Shown: positions 8,024 to 16,780, numbered from the stretch's first letter. The stretch is DNA of 64,000 nt from Curtobacterium sp. MCPF17_002 (GCF_003234115.2 NZ_CP126251.1:2852001-2916000), one strand, 5' to 3'. Notes: generated by a model from the sequence alone, not told the origin. Numbers and translations: made by a program.

Positions 8024-9007
8024 TCAGAACCAGCGCTTGACCTTGAACACCACCCAGAGGACCGCCGCGAACGCCACCATCGCGACGATCGCGAGCGGGT
8101 ACCCGAACCGCCACTGCAGCTCCGGCATGTGCGTGAAGTTCATGCCGTAGACCGCCGCCACCAGCGTCGGGGCGAACAGGATCGCCGCCCACCCGGAGAT
8201 CTTCTTCGTGTCGTCGTTCTGCTTCTGCGCCGCGAGCGTCGAGTCGACCGTCAGCGCGTTCTGGAGGAGCTGCCGGAACGTGTCGAGCCGCTCCACGGTC
8301 CGGATCGCGTGGTCGAGGACGTCACGGAACCGCCGCTGCATCTCCACCGGCAGGTGGTACTTCTCCGCACCGCGGTGCAGGTTCTCGATGATGTGGATGA
8401 GCGGGCGGGCGGCTCGCTGGAAGTCGACGACCTCGCCGAACAGCTCGTAGACGCGGCGGGAGACCCCGGCCTCGCCCGCGAACAACTGGTCCTCGATCTG
8501 GTTGATGTCCTCTTCGAGGCCGTCGATCACCGGCACGTACCCGTCCACGATCGTGTCCATCAGCGCCCAGAGCTGCGCCTGCGGGCCGACGGTCACGAGC
8601 CCCGGCTTGCCGCTCATGCGCTGCAGTGCCCTCGGCACGGTGTGGGCACCGCGCGGGTCGGCCTTCACGACGACGAGGAAGAAGTTCTCCCCGACGAAGG
8701 CGTGCACCTCGCCGAACTCGACCTCCTCCGCCGTGTCGTTGTACAGCGCCGGCTTCAGCACGACGAACAGCGTCGAGCCGTAGCGCTCGAGCTTCGGTCG
8801 CTGGTGCCCCTCGGCGGAGTCCTCGACCGCCAGCTCGTGCAGTCCGAGGGCGACCGCGACGTCGCCGAGCTCCTCGGCGTCGGGCTGGTACAGCACGATG
8901 CACGCACTGGCGCCCTGGTCCTCGAGCATCCGGAAGGTGTCGTCGAGCGAGGGACTCGGGATCGGAGCGATCCGGTCGACGTAGACGGTGTTCAGCTCGA
9001 CGGTCAC
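8024..9007 (-). CDS. corA: CorA-family magnesium/cobalt transporter
   Basis: Predicted 327-residue divalent-cation channel. The large soluble N-terminal domain is followed by two C-terminal transmembrane helices; the signature GMN sits in AAVYGMNFTHMPEL at the end of the first, and the acidic/aromatic loop PELQWRFGY follows. A long charged stalk helix precedes the membrane part. The GTG at 9007 is preferred because TACGGT lies exactly 6 nt upstream, consistent with a leaderless mRNA; a GTG at 9037 would extend the protein by ten residues. The GH36 gene starts 14 bp downstream and may be co-transcribed. Confidence 0.92.
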   Translation of the reverse strand: MTVELNTVYVDRIAPIPSPSLDDTFRMLEDQGASACIVLYQPDAEELGDVAVALGLHELAVEDSAEGHQRPKLERYGSTLFVVLKPALYNDTAEEVEFGEVHAFVGENFFLVVVKADPRGAHTVPRALQRMSGKPGLVTVGPQAQLWALMDTIVDGYVPVIDGLEEDINQIEDQLFAGEAGVSRRVYELFGEVVDFQRAARPLIHIIENLHRGAEKYHLPVEMQRRFRDVLDHAIRTVERLDTFRQLLQNALTVDSTLAAQKQNDDTKKISGWAAILFAPTLVAAVYGMNFTHMPELQWRFGYPLAIVAMVAFAAVLWVVFKVKRWF

Positions 9008-9038
9008 GCCACCACCGTACGCAGGATGGGCACCCACC

Positions 9039-9081
9039 GGCCTGGAGGCGCGTCGCGGGCCCCGCCCCGCGCCTCCAGTCC
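9039..9081. repeat. CTGGAGGCGCGG-type palindrome in a divergent gap
   Basis: Arms GGCCTGGAGGCGCG and CGCGCCTCCAG around a 15-nt centre. Unlike most members of this family it lies between two divergent 5' ends (corA and the TspO-like gene), where a terminator would serve no obvious gene. Confidence 0.75.
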
Positions 9082-9149
9082 GCTCGTCCCCCGTCTGCTG
9101 GACGTGCGCTGCGCGCCGGTCAGGTGCGTCCGCCTACGGTGCAAGGTCA

Positions 9150-9161
9150 TCAGCATGCTGA
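9150..9161. promoter_or_regulatory. Perfect 12-bp palindrome before the TspO-like gene
   Basis: TCAGCATGCTGA is a perfect palindrome ending just before the ribosome site of the gene starting at 9176. It could be an operator, but the evidence is position and symmetry only. Confidence 0.3.
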
Positions 9162-9175
9162 CGAAAGGGACTGAC

Positions 9176-9985
9176 ATGCAAAGGATCTGGAAGCGGATCG
9201 CGGTCGCGGTGAGCGCGGTCGTCGCGGTCGTGGGTGCGTTCGTCGGGTCGGGCGCCGCCGGAGGGACTCCGATCCAGGACGCAGCGGGTGGGGCGCTGTC
9301 GGCGTCCTCGACAGCCATCGCGCCGGACGGGCCGGCGTTCTCGATCTGGAGCGTCATCTACGTCGGGCTCCTCGCCTACGCCGTCCGCCAGTGCTTCCGC
9401 ACCGCGGACGACGACCGCCACGCGCGACTCGCGGTGCCCGTCGTGCTGTCGCTCCTGCTCAACGCCGCGTGGATCCTGTCCGTGCAGTTCGGGTTCCTGT
9501 GGCTGAGCGAGCCGATCATCGTCGCGCTGCTCGCCGTGCTCGTCTGGACGTTCACGATCCTGCGTCGCACGCGGCCCTCCGGCGTCGTGTCGGCGATCGT
9601 CACCGACGGCACGTTCGGGCTCTACCTCGGGTGGGTGTGCGTCGCGACGGCGGCGAACACGGCGGCGGTCCTGACGGCCGCGGGCTTCCGGGGCTTCGGG
9701 CTCGGGCAGGACGTCTGGGGCGTGCTCGTCGCCGCGGTGGCCGGGCTCGTCGGGGTCCTGCTCGCGGTGTGGGGTCGAGGGCGCCTGGCGCCGACGGCGT
9801 CGCTCGCGTGGGGACTGGCGTGGGTCGCGGTCGCGCGGCTCGACGGGCCGCTCGTGTCGACGCCGACGGCCGTGGCGGCGGTGGTCGCGGCGGCTGCGGC
9901 GGTCGTCGTGACCCTCGTGGTGCGGGCGCGCGTCGGGTGGGTCCGCGGGCGCGCGACTGCGGGCGGCGCGGCGCGCGCGGCGTAG
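9176..9985 (+). CDS. TspO/MBR-like tryptophan-rich membrane protein
   Basis: Predicted 269-residue membrane protein with about seven hydrophobic segments. The central part (PDGPAFSIWSVIYVGLLAYA, then WILSVQFGFLWLSEPIIVALL) resembles the TspO/MBR sensory-protein family, known for binding porphyrins, steroids or tryptophan metabolites. It is longer than classical TspO (about 160 residues), with extra C-terminal helices ending in an Ala/Val-rich stretch and a basic tail, as in a larger actinobacterial subgroup. The ATG at 9176 is chosen because AAAGGGA lies 5 nt upstream; an ATG at 9155 lacks a ribosome site. Residues 1-30 resemble a membrane anchor. It is a single-gene unit. Confidence 0.72.
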   Translation: MQRIWKRIAVAVSAVVAVVGAFVGSGAAGGTPIQDAAGGALSASSTAIAPDGPAFSIWSVIYVGLLAYAVRQCFRTADDDRHARLAVPVVLSLLLNAAWILSVQFGFLWLSEPIIVALLAVLVWTFTILRRTRPSGVVSAIVTDGTFGLYLGWVCVATAANTAAVLTAAGFRGFGLGQDVWGVLVAAVAGLVGVLLAVWGRGRLAPTASLAWGLAWVAVARLDGPLVSTPTAVAAVVAAAAAVVVTLVVRARVGWVRGRATAGGAARAA

Positions 9986-10017
9986 GCGCCGGCGGCGGCG
10001 ACGGAGGCGGCGGCGGC

Positions 10018-10078
10018 TTTTCGCGCTGAGCGACAGTTCACGCGCGGTTGCGGGCGTGAAGTGTCGGTGAGCGCGAAA
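10018..10078. terminator. CGACAGTTCACG-type hairpin between convergent genes
   Basis: Long imperfect hairpin with outer arms TTTCGCGCT / AGCGCGAAA and inner arms CGACAgTTCACGC / GCGTGAAgTGTCG. It lies between the convergent ends of the TspO-like gene and ald, the usual place for a bidirectional terminator. The same inner arms recur at 41.1 kb and three times at 42.7-43.3 kb. Confidence 0.65.
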
Positions 10079-10119
10079 GTACGCGGGGCGCAGCCCGCCA
10101 GGCGCGCAGCGCGCCCCGC

Positions 10120-11220
10120 TCAGCGCGCGGCGACCGCCAGCCCGTGCGCGGCCGCGACGGCCTCGTTCACGACGCGCCCCGCGTGCACGTTGACGCCGAG
10201 CGCCAGTGCCGGGTCGGCTGCGGTCGCGTCCTCCCAGCCACGGTTCGCGATCGCGACGGCGTACGGCAGCGTCGCGTTCGTCAGCGAGATCGTCGAGGTG
10301 CGCGGGACGGCACCGGGCATGTTCGCAACGCAGTAGTACACGGAGTCGTGCACCGCGAAGGTCGGGTCGTCGTGCGTCGTCGGGTGCGACCCCTCGAAGC
10401 AGCCGCCCTGGTCGATCGCGATGTCGACGAGCACCGACCCGGGCTGCATGTCCGCGACCATGGCGTCGGTCACGAGCTTCGGTGCGGAGGCCCCCGGGAT
10501 GAGCACCGACCCGATCACGAGGTCGGCGTCACGCAGGGCCGAGGCGATGGCGTGCGCCGACGACCGCAGCGTCGTGATGCGCCCGTCGAACCGCGCGTCG
10601 AGCGCGCGCAGCCGCGGCAGGCTGATGTCGAAGACGGTCACCTCGGCGCCCATCCCGAGCGCGATCGTGGCCGCGTGCTCCCCCGCGACCCCGCCGCCGA
10701 TGACGACGACGCGGCCCTTCGGCGTGCCGGGGACGCCGCCGAGCAGCAGGCCCCGTCCGCCGTTCGCACGCATGAGGTGGTGCGCGCCGACCTGCGCCGA
10801 GAGCCGTCCGGCGATCTCGGACATCGGCGAGAGCAGGGGCAGCGAGCGGTCCGGCAGCTGCACGGTCTCGTACGCGATCGCGGTCGCCCCGGAGCCGATG
10901 AGGGCGTCGGTGAGCGGCCGGTCGGCGGCGAGGTGCAGGTACGTGAAGAGGACCTGGCCGGGCCGGATCGAGGCGTACTCCGACGCCACCGGCTCCTTGA
11001 CCTTCATGATCATCTCGGCGCGCGCCCAGACCGACGCTGCGTCGGGGACGATCGTCGCCCCCGCGGCCTCGTACTCGGCGTCCGGGAAGGACGACCCGTC
11101 GCCCGCTCCTGCCTGCACGAGCACCTCGTGGCCGTGCAGCGCCAGCTCGGCGACGCCGGCCGGGGTGGCGGCGACGCGGAACTCGTTGTTCTTGATCTCG
11201 GTGGGGACGCCGATGAGCAT
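10120..11220 (-). CDS. ald: Alanine dehydrogenase
   Basis: Predicted 366-residue NAD-dependent enzyme interconverting L-alanine and pyruvate plus ammonia. N-terminus [17 protein letters not shown] is characteristic and holds the substrate arginine (Arg15); Lys75 in MKVKEPV and His96 in TYLHLAAD are the conserved active-site pair. The dinucleotide fold is [13 protein letters not shown] in the middle of the protein. ATG at 11220 follows AAGGAGT by 7 nt. A 29-bp inverted repeat 57 bp upstream may bind a regulator. Together with the downstream lldD-type and GlcD-type oxidases in the window, it would feed or drain the pyruvate pool. Confidence 0.96.
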   Translation of the reverse strand: MLIGVPTEIKNNEFRVAATPAGVAELALHGHEVLVQAGAGDGSSFPDAEYEAAGATIVPDAASVWARAEMIMKVKEPVASEYASIRPGQVLFTYLHLAADRPLTDALIGSGATAIAYETVQLPDRSLPLLSPMSEIAGRLSAQVGAHHLMRANGGRGLLLGGVPGTPKGRVVVIGGGVAGEHAATIALGMGAEVTVFDISLPRLRALDARFDGRITTLRSSAHAIASALRDADLVIGSVLIPGASAPKLVTDAMVADMQPGSVLVDIAIDQGGCFEGSHPTTHDDPTFAVHDSVYYCVANMPGAVPRTSTISLTNATLPYAVAIANRGWEDATAADPALALGVNVHAGRVVNEAVAAAHGLAVAAR

Positions 11221-11276
11221 TGCGGACTCCTTCGTGGGCGGTGCTGTCGTCCCGTCCATTCAGCACCCGATTCGTT

Positions 11277-11305
11277 ACCAGAGCGTTTCCGCCGAACGAT
11301 CTGGT
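11277..11305. promoter_or_regulatory. Inverted repeat upstream of ald
   Basis: Arms ACCAGAGCGTT and AACGATCTGGT match at ten of eleven positions around a 7-nt centre. It lies 57-85 bp before the ald start codon, in operator position. The binding protein is unknown; an Lrp/AldR-type regulator would be the first guess. Confidence 0.45.
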
Positions 11306-11343
11306 GGAGATCGGCCGATCCGTCACACGAGATTCGGCGCGGT

Positions 11344-11386
11344 GCGCATGAGCGCGGTGTGCATGAGCGCGGTGTGCATGAGGGCC
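11344..11386. repeat. 15-bp tandem repeat ending at the oxidase gene
   Basis: Three copies of a unit close to GTGCATGAGCGCGGT lie directly downstream of the GlcD-type oxidase stop codon, between it and the ald promoter region. Confidence 0.7.
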
Positions 11387-11390
11387 CCGC

Positions 11391-12779
11391 TCAGAAGACC
11401 TTGCCCGGATTGAGGATCCCCGCCGGGTCGAACACCCGGCGGATTCCCCGCTGCAACTCGAGCGAGTCGTCGCCGAGCTCGTCACCGATCCACCGCCGCT
11501 TGAGCACGCCGACGCCGTGCTCCCCGGTGAGCGTCCCGCCCAGCTCGATCGCCGCGCGGAACATCGCGTCCGCCGCCGCCCAGACGTGCGGGGGCACCTC
11601 GTCACCCTCGAACACGAAGTTCGGGTGCAGGTTGCCGTCGCCCGCGTGGGCGACGGTCGGGATCGCGATGCCGTACTCGTGGCCGATCGCCTCGACCCGC
11701 GCGAACATCTCGGCGAGCCGGCTGCGGGGCACGGCGACGTCCTCGATGAGCACGCGGCCCCGTGCCTCCATCGCGGGGTGGAACGAGCGGCGGATCGTCA
11801 GCAGGCGCTCGCGTTCCGCCGCCGAGCCGGCCAGGTGGACGGTTCCCCCCTCGGCCTGGAGGCGCGGTGCAGCTCCCAGCGCGGCTTCCGTCGCGCCCGG
11901 GCCGTCGTACTCGACGAGGAGGAACACCTCACCCGCCGCGGTGCTCCCCACGGTCTGCGCGATGACGTCCGGTCCGAGGTACGCGGCGATGCCCTCGAGG
12001 GCGGCGGCGTCGAGCAGTTCCACCGTCGACGGTCGGTCCGTCCCGGTCACGACGACCGCCGCGGCACGGGCGGCGGCCTCGACGGACGGGAACACGGCAC
12101 CGAGCGTGGCGGGTTCGCCGGCCGGGATCGGCACGAGCCGGACGGTCGCGCCGACGATGACGCCGAGGGTGCCCTCCGACCCGACGAGCAGCGCGGTGAG
12201 GTCGAGCCCGGTGACGCCCTTGACGGTCCGGTGCCCGGTGGACACCAGGCGGCCGTCCGCGAGCACGACGTCGAGCCCGAGCACCGCCTCGCGCGTCACG
12301 CCGTACTTCACGCATCGCAGGCCGCCGGCGTTCGTGGCGATGTTGCCGCCCACGCTCGCGATCGCCGCACTCGCGGGATCGGGGGCGAACCGGAGCCCGT
12401 ACGACGCGACGGCGGCGTTCAGGTCGCCGTTGAGCACGCCGGGTTCGACGATCGCGAACTCGTCCTCGGTGGAGACCGCGACGATCCGGTCCATCCGCGC
12501 GACGCTGAGCACCACCGAGCCCTCGGTACCGTTCGCGCCGCCGGCCAACCCGGTGCCGGCACCCCGCGGGACGACCGGTACGCGGAGGTCGCTGCAGGTC
12601 CGGAGCGTCGCCTGCACCTGCTCGACCGTGCGGGCCTCGACGACGGCCAGCGGGCCACCGGGTGCGGTCCACCCGGACTTGTCGGTCCGCGCGGCGTCGA
12701 GCACGGCCGGGTCGGTCAGGACGAGCGTGCCGTCCTGGTCGTCGAGGGCGGACCGGAGGGCGGCGACGACGGTGTCCAT
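11391..12779 (-). CDS. FAD-binding oxidoreductase, GlcD/D-lactate dehydrogenase type
   Basis: Predicted 462-residue flavoprotein of the VAO/PCMH family that oxidises a 2-hydroxy acid such as glycolate or D-lactate. The FAD-binding domain shows VVPRGAGTGLAGGANG near residue 70 and the GGNIATNAGG pyrophosphate loop near 145; the C-terminal domain has AHAGDGNLHPNF with the conserved histidines and ends in the family signature GGTLTGEHGVGVLKRRW and DPAGILNPGKVF. No iron-sulfur subunit is encoded nearby, so electrons probably pass directly to the respiratory chain. TAGCGT lies 6 nt before the ATG with no ribosome site, indicating a leaderless transcript. Part of the coding sequence (11853-11870) matches one arm of the dispersed palindrome. 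Confidence 0.9.
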   Translation of the reverse strand: MDTVVAALRSALDDQDGTLVLTDPAVLDAARTDKSGWTAPGGPLAVVEARTVEQVQATLRTCSDLRVPVVPRGAGTGLAGGANGTEGSVVLSVARMDRIVAVSTEDEFAIVEPGVLNGDLNAAVASYGLRFAPDPASAAIASVGGNIATNAGGLRCVKYGVTREAVLGLDVVLADGRLVSTGHRTVKGVTGLDLTALLVGSEGTLGVIVGATVRLVPIPAGEPATLGAVFPSVEAAARAAAVVVTGTDRPSTVELLDAAALEGIAAYLGPDVIAQTVGSTAAGEVFLLVEYDGPGATEAALGAAPRLQAEGGTVHLAGSAAERERLLTIRRSFHPAMEARGRVLIEDVAVPRSRLAEMFARVEAIGHEYGIAIPTVAHAGDGNLHPNFVFEGDEVPPHVWAAADAMFRAAIELGGTLTGEHGVGVLKRRWIGDELGDDSLELQRGIRRVFDPAGILNPGKVF

Positions 12780-12804
12780 ACCGCCACGCTACCGATCACC
12801 GGTG

Positions 12805-13767
12805 TCAGCGCGAGCGGAGCGACTCGCTCGGCAGTTCACCGAAGCGGGCGCGGTACGTCGCCGAGAAGCGCCCGAGGTGCCCGAAGCCCCACTCGCGGGC
12901 GACGTCCGCCACCGAGGTCTCGTCGCGGTCGCGGCGGATGAGGTCCGCGCGGGCGCCGTCGAGCCGGACACCGCGGAGCAGGTCGCCCGGCGTCTGGTCG
13001 AGGTGTCGGCGGAGCGACTGTTGCAGGCCGCGCGGGCTGAGTCCGGCGGCCGCCGCGATCTCCGGCGTGCCGATCGGCTCGCGTGCGTGCTCGTGCACGA
13101 ACTCGAGTGCCCGGCGGAGACGGTCGTGCTCCGGTCCGGTGCCGTCCACGGCGCCGCGCCACCGGTTGCGCTGGGGGAAGGCCGCGAGCGCCGCGGTGGC
13201 GAACGCCTCGGCGATGTCCCGCTGGATGGTCGGGGTGATCTCGTGGTCGACGTCGAGCCAGGTCGAGGAGTAGGAGCGGACCACCGACTGCCATCCGCGC
13301 ATGCCCTCGGCGGTCGGGCGACGGAGCGCCTCGAACTCGAAGTCGTCCTCGCCGACGAGCGAGCGAACGAAGTCGGTCTGGAGCTGCACGATGTTCATCC
13401 CGATGTCGTGGTGGTGCAGCTCGAACGTCTCGGCGTACGGCAGGACGACCGGTACACCGACTTCGAGGTCGTGGTCCTCGCCGGCGTACGTCAGGGTGCT
13501 CGATCCGCTCCGCGTCCACGCGACGAGGAACTCGCCGTCGGTCCGGCTGTCCGTGCGCAGGTCGACGAGGAACCGCGACGACCGCAGCGACATCCGGTCG
13601 TCGCCGACACCGGCGAAGTCCCAGTGCGCCGTCGGCCGTGTCCGCCGCACCCGCGGCGAACGGAAGTCGTAGTCCCCGCCGAAGAAGGTGAGCGCTTCGT
13701 CGACGTCGGTGCCGACGAGACGCCGGAAGTACCGGGTGTCGGTCGAGGGCGGAGAAGTGGGCAGCAT
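12805..13767 (-). CDS. AraC-family transcriptional regulator
   Basis: Predicted 320-residue regulator with an N-terminal AraC-type sensing region that resembles the AraC_binding_2 group (TRPTAHWDFAGVGDDRMSLR region) and two C-terminal helix-turn-helix motifs: EIAAAAGLSPRGLQQSLRRH and DVAREWGFGHLGRFSATYRA, followed by FGELPSESLR. The ligand is unknown. It is encoded 25 bp after the oxidase gene start, in the same direction but upstream, so it may regulate that oxidase. TACGTT lies 7 nt before the chosen ATG, suggesting leaderless translation; a GTG or ATG upstream would add about eight residues. Confidence 0.88.
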   Translation of the reverse strand: MLPTSPPSTDTRYFRRLVGTDVDEALTFFGGDYDFRSPRVRRTRPTAHWDFAGVGDDRMSLRSSRFLVDLRTDSRTDGEFLVAWTRSGSSTLTYAGEDHDLEVGVPVVLPYAETFELHHHDIGMNIVQLQTDFVRSLVGEDDFEFEALRRPTAEGMRGWQSVVRSYSSTWLDVDHEITPTIQRDIAEAFATAALAAFPQRNRWRGAVDGTGPEHDRLRRALEFVHEHAREPIGTPEIAAAAGLSPRGLQQSLRRHLDQTPGDLLRGVRLDGARADLIRRDRDETSVADVAREWGFGHLGRFSATYRARFGELPSESLRSR

Positions 13768-13815
13768 GTCCCCGAACGTACCCGCGGCCACTGACGAACT
13801 GGATCAGTTCGTGAC

Positions 13816-14778
13816 TCAGGGCTGCAGGATCGCCTGCCCGACACTCTCGTCCAGGATGAGGTCGGTGATGAGCCCGGCGGCCAGTGCGCCCCGCAGCGAC
13901 GCGGCCTTCGAGCGTCCGGCGACGACGCAGACCCGGCGCGGTGCGCGCTTGATCGTGTCGAGGTCCGGGGCGCCCGCGCGGGCGTTCACGCCGATGTCCT
14001 TCCACGACCCGTCGGCGCGGTAGAACACGGTCGAGACGTCACCGACGACCTTGGCCTTCGTGAGTTCGTCGCGGTCCTCGGGGTCGAGGTAGCCGCCGGA
14101 GTACACGTGCGACGGCACCGGGGCCTGCGGCGCACCGACACCGAACACGACGAGGTCCATCCGCTCGTGCAGGTCGAGGACGCGACGGATCGAGCGCTCC
14201 CGGAACAGGGCCTCCTTCGTCGCGGGGTCGTCGAAGAACGCGGGCACCGGGAACTGCTGCACGAACGCGCCGTACGCCTCACCGAAGCGGCGGAGGATCT
14301 CGGACGCGTACACGATGCCCGTCGTCCGGGTGTTCGCGGCGCCGTTGATCTGCACGACGGTCGAGCCGTGCGTGGTCTTCGGCACGAGGTACCGGCTCAC
14401 CGCACTGACGGTCGAGCCCCAGGAGATGCCGATCACCATGTTCGACTCGACGTACTGCGTGAGGATGCGTGCAGCCGACAGGGCGACGCGCTCGAGCCGG
14501 TCGACGTCGCTGGTGTGGTCGGGCACCGGCACGACGTGCGCGTGCACGCCGAAGCGGGAGCGGATGCTCCGGCTGAGCGCGGCGGCCTGGTCGAGGGGCG
14601 ACCGGATCTGGATGTCGACCAGCCCGGTGTCCCTGGCGTACTTGAGCAGGCGGGACACCGACGAGCGCGAGGTGCCGAGCTCGTCGGCGATCGCGTCCAT
14701 GGTCAGGTCCTGCAGGTAGTACAGGTGCGCGGCGCGCAGCGCTTGCTGGGTGCGCATCGGTTGCGCAGCATCACTCAT
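13816..14778 (-). CDS. SorC-family sugar-binding transcriptional regulator
   Basis: Predicted 320-residue repressor. The N-terminal winged helix (AAHLYYLQDLTMDAIADELG, then TSRSSVSRLLKYARD) is followed by a SorC/DeoR sugar-phosphate-binding domain with MVIGISWGSTV and the VVQINGAANT and FGVGAPQAP segments that line the effector pocket. It is divergent from glpD, so the likely effector is glycerol-3-phosphate or a related phosphate and the likely target is glpD (inference). Two identical-core palindromes lie in the shared promoter region. The ATG at 14778 is the first good start; a second ATG eight codons later is possible. Confidence 0.9.
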   Translation of the reverse strand: MSDAAQPMRTQQALRAAHLYYLQDLTMDAIADELGTSRSSVSRLLKYARDTGLVDIQIRSPLDQAAALSRSIRSRFGVHAHVVPVPDHTSDVDRLERVALSAARILTQYVESNMVIGISWGSTVSAVSRYLVPKTTHGSTVVQINGAANTRTTGIVYASEILRRFGEAYGAFVQQFPVPAFFDDPATKEALFRERSIRRVLDLHERMDLVVFGVGAPQAPVPSHVYSGGYLDPEDRDELTKAKVVGDVSTVFYRADGSWKDIGVNARAGAPDLDTIKRAPRRVCVVAGRSKAASLRGALAAGLITDLILDESVGQAILQP

Positions 14779-14790
14779 GGGAACCGAGCA

Positions 14791-14804
14791 TGCACGGACG
14801 TGCA
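14791..14804. promoter_or_regulatory. Operator-like palindrome 1 between sorC-type gene and glpD
   Basis: TGCACGGACGTGCA has perfect 6-bp arms around two bases. The same arms recur at 14866, with centres 75 bp apart. It lies 13 bp before the regulator start codon, so binding here would repress the regulator itself. Confidence 0.6.
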
Positions 14805-14865
14805 CGGCCTCTGCAACCCCTGTCGCGCCTCCAGACCCGCTCCGGAGCCACGCCGACACGTGTGC

Positions 14866-14879
14866 TGCACGTTCGTGCA
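14866..14879. promoter_or_regulatory. Operator-like palindrome 2 between sorC-type gene and glpD
   Basis: TGCACGTTCGTGCA has arms identical to those of the site at 14791. It lies 80 bp before glpD. Two matching sites near a whole number of helical turns apart fit a tetrameric SorC repressor that loops DNA (inference). Confidence 0.6.
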
Positions 14880-14958
14880 CGCGAGTTGCCCGACCTCTCA
14901 CCCGAGGCGCACGATCGGTGTCGAACACAACGAACCGACCAAGGAAGCGACGCAGCAG

Positions 14959-16707
14959 ATGTCGAAGAAGACGCAGCCCCGGAACACGGTGAACGCGCTC
15001 ACGGAGCGCCCGAACGCACAGGTCCTCGTCGTCGGTGGCGGCATCAACGGCATCGCCACCTTCCGCGACCTCGCCCTGCAGGGGGTCGACGTCGCCCTCG
15101 TGGAGCGCGGCGACTACGCCTCGGGTGCCTCGTCCGCCTCGAGCCACATGATCCACGGCGGCATCCGGTACCTCGAGAACGGCGAGTTCCGCCTCGTCCG
15201 CGAGAGCGTGCAGGAGCGCAACGGACTCATCCGCATCGCGCCGCACTACGTGAAGCCGCTGCAGACGACGATGCCGATCTTCTCGACGTTCTCCGGCATC
15301 ATGAACGCCCCGCTGCGGATGCTCACGCACAAGCAGCGCTCCACGAAGGAGCGTGGCGCGATGCTCATCAAGATCGGCATGACGATCTACGACTCCTTCT
15401 CGCGCGACGGCGGCTCCGTCCCGAAGCACGTCTTCCGCACGAAGAAGGCCGCGCTCGAGGACATGCCGGCGCTCAACAAGGACCTGAAGTACACGGGCAC
15501 CTACTACGACGCGAGCGTGCACGAGCCCGAGCGCCTGGCCCTCGACGTCCTCAAGGACGGTCTGGCCGCCGGCTCCGGCACGGGTGCTGCGAGCACCGCG
15601 CGCGCCACGAACTACGTCGAGGCCGCGGGCACCCGTGACGGCGGCGTCCTGCTCCGCGACCGCGAGACCGGCGCCGAGTTCGTCTTCACGGCCGACGTCG
15701 TCATCAACGCCTCCGGCCCCTGGACCGACCTGACGAACGAGGCGTTCGGCGGCGAGACGAAGTTCATGGGCGGCACGAAGGGCTCCCACATCGTCGTCGA
15801 CAACCCCGAGCTGCTCGAGGCGACGAAGGGCCGCGAACTGTTCTTCGAGAACAACGACGGCCGCATCGTCCTCATCTACCCGCTCAAGGGCCGGGTCCTC
15901 ATCGGCACGACCGACATCGACGCCGACCCGTCGAAGCCGGTCACCACGACCGACGAGGAGATCGACTACTTCTTCGGACTCGTCAAGCACGTGTTCCCGC
16001 AGATCGACGTCACCCGCGACCACATCGTCTACAGCTACTCCGGCATCCGCCCGCTCCCCCGTCACGAGGACACCGCCCCCGGCTTCGTGTCCCGCGACTA
16101 CCGGATCGTCGACACCCCGATCGCCGGACTGCCGAAGAGCACCGTCCTGTCGCTCGTCGGTGGCAAGTGGACCACCTTCCGCGCGCTCGCCGCGCACCTC
16201 TCCACCGAGGCCACGCAGAAGCTCGGCGTGGACCGCACGGTCGACACCACCGGCATGGCGATCGGCGGCGGCAAGGACTACCCCACGACCGACGCCCAGC
16301 GTGCGCTGTGGATCAGGTCGCACCGCGACGGGCTCGACGAGTCGATCGTCGAGGGGCTGCTCGAGCGCTACGGCACCCGTGCGGCCGAGGTCGTGGACGT
16401 CCTGGTCGACGGCCCCGTCGAGCCGCTCGAGTCCGAGCCGACGCTCACCCGGGCCGAGGTCGCGTACTTCGCCCGCCACGAGCAGGCCGTGCACCTGATC
16501 GACGTGGTGCTGCGTCGCACGAACCTCGCGTTCGTCGGCGGTGTCACGATCGACCTGCTCGACGAGCTGGCCGACGTGCTCGCCGAGACCCTCGGCTGGA
16601 CGCAGGAGGAGCGCGCGGACGAGGTCCAGCGCACGCTCGACGTCCTGCGCGAGTCGCACGGGGTCATCGTGCCCCTGACGGCCGCGTCGGCGTCGCAGCT
16701 CGCGTAG
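14959..16707 (+). CDS. glpD: Glycerol-3-phosphate dehydrogenase
   Basis: Predicted 582-residue FAD enzyme that oxidises glycerol-3-phosphate to dihydroxyacetone phosphate and passes electrons to quinone. The FAD fold is VLVVGGGINGIATFRDLAL near residue 25; the downstream family motifs GASSASSHMIHGGIRYLENG and GTKGSHIVV are clear, as is the substrate-pocket segment YSYSGIRPLPRHED. A C-terminal domain with VAYFARHEQAVHLIDVVLRR completes the usual length. It starts at the ATG at 14959, with AAGGAA about 12 nt upstream. Its regulation probably runs through the divergent SorC gene. A perfect 46-bp palindrome follows the stop codon. Confidence 0.96.
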   Translation: MSKKTQPRNTVNALTERPNAQVLVVGGGINGIATFRDLALQGVDVALVERGDYASGASSASSHMIHGGIRYLENGEFRLVRESVQERNGLIRIAPHYVKPLQTTMPIFSTFSGIMNAPLRMLTHKQRSTKERGAMLIKIGMTIYDSFSRDGGSVPKHVFRTKKAALEDMPALNKDLKYTGTYYDASVHEPERLALDVLKDGLAAGSGTGAASTARATNYVEAAGTRDGGVLLRDRETGAEFVFTADVVINASGPWTDLTNEAFGGETKFMGGTKGSHIVVDNPELLEATKGRELFFENNDGRIVLIYPLKGRVLIGTTDIDADPSKPVTTTDEEIDYFFGLVKHVFPQIDVTRDHIVYSYSGIRPLPRHEDTAPGFVSRDYRIVDTPIAGLPKSTVLSLVGGKWTTFRALAAHLSTEATQKLGVDRTVDTTGMAIGGGKDYPTTDAQRALWIRSHRDGLDESIVEGLLERYGTRAAEVVDVLVDGPVEPLESEPTLTRAEVAYFARHEQAVHLIDVVLRRTNLAFVGGVTIDLLDELADVLAETLGWTQEERADEVQRTLDVLRESHGVIVPLTAASASQLA

Positions 16708-16722
16708 TACACGCGACCGACC

Positions 16723-16768
16723 ACGGACTGGAGGCGCGGTGCCAGCTGGCACCGCGCCTCCAGTCCGT
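16723..16768. terminator. Perfect 46-bp palindrome between convergent genes
   Basis: The best member of the CTGGAGGCGCGG family: 23-bp arms (each ACGGACTGGAGGCGCGG plus TGCCAG) pair without a mismatch and without a loop. It sits 15 bp after glpD and 13 bp before the stop of the convergent phosphatase gene, where a bidirectional terminator is expected. No T-tract is present. Confidence 0.75.
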
Positions 16769-16780
16769 TCGCTGGTCGCG

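Noticed and set aside
13816-16752. Very long antisense frame covering glpD
   Set aside because: Only its last third is the SorC regulator. The rest is a high-GC shadow of glpD on the opposite strand with no family motif.
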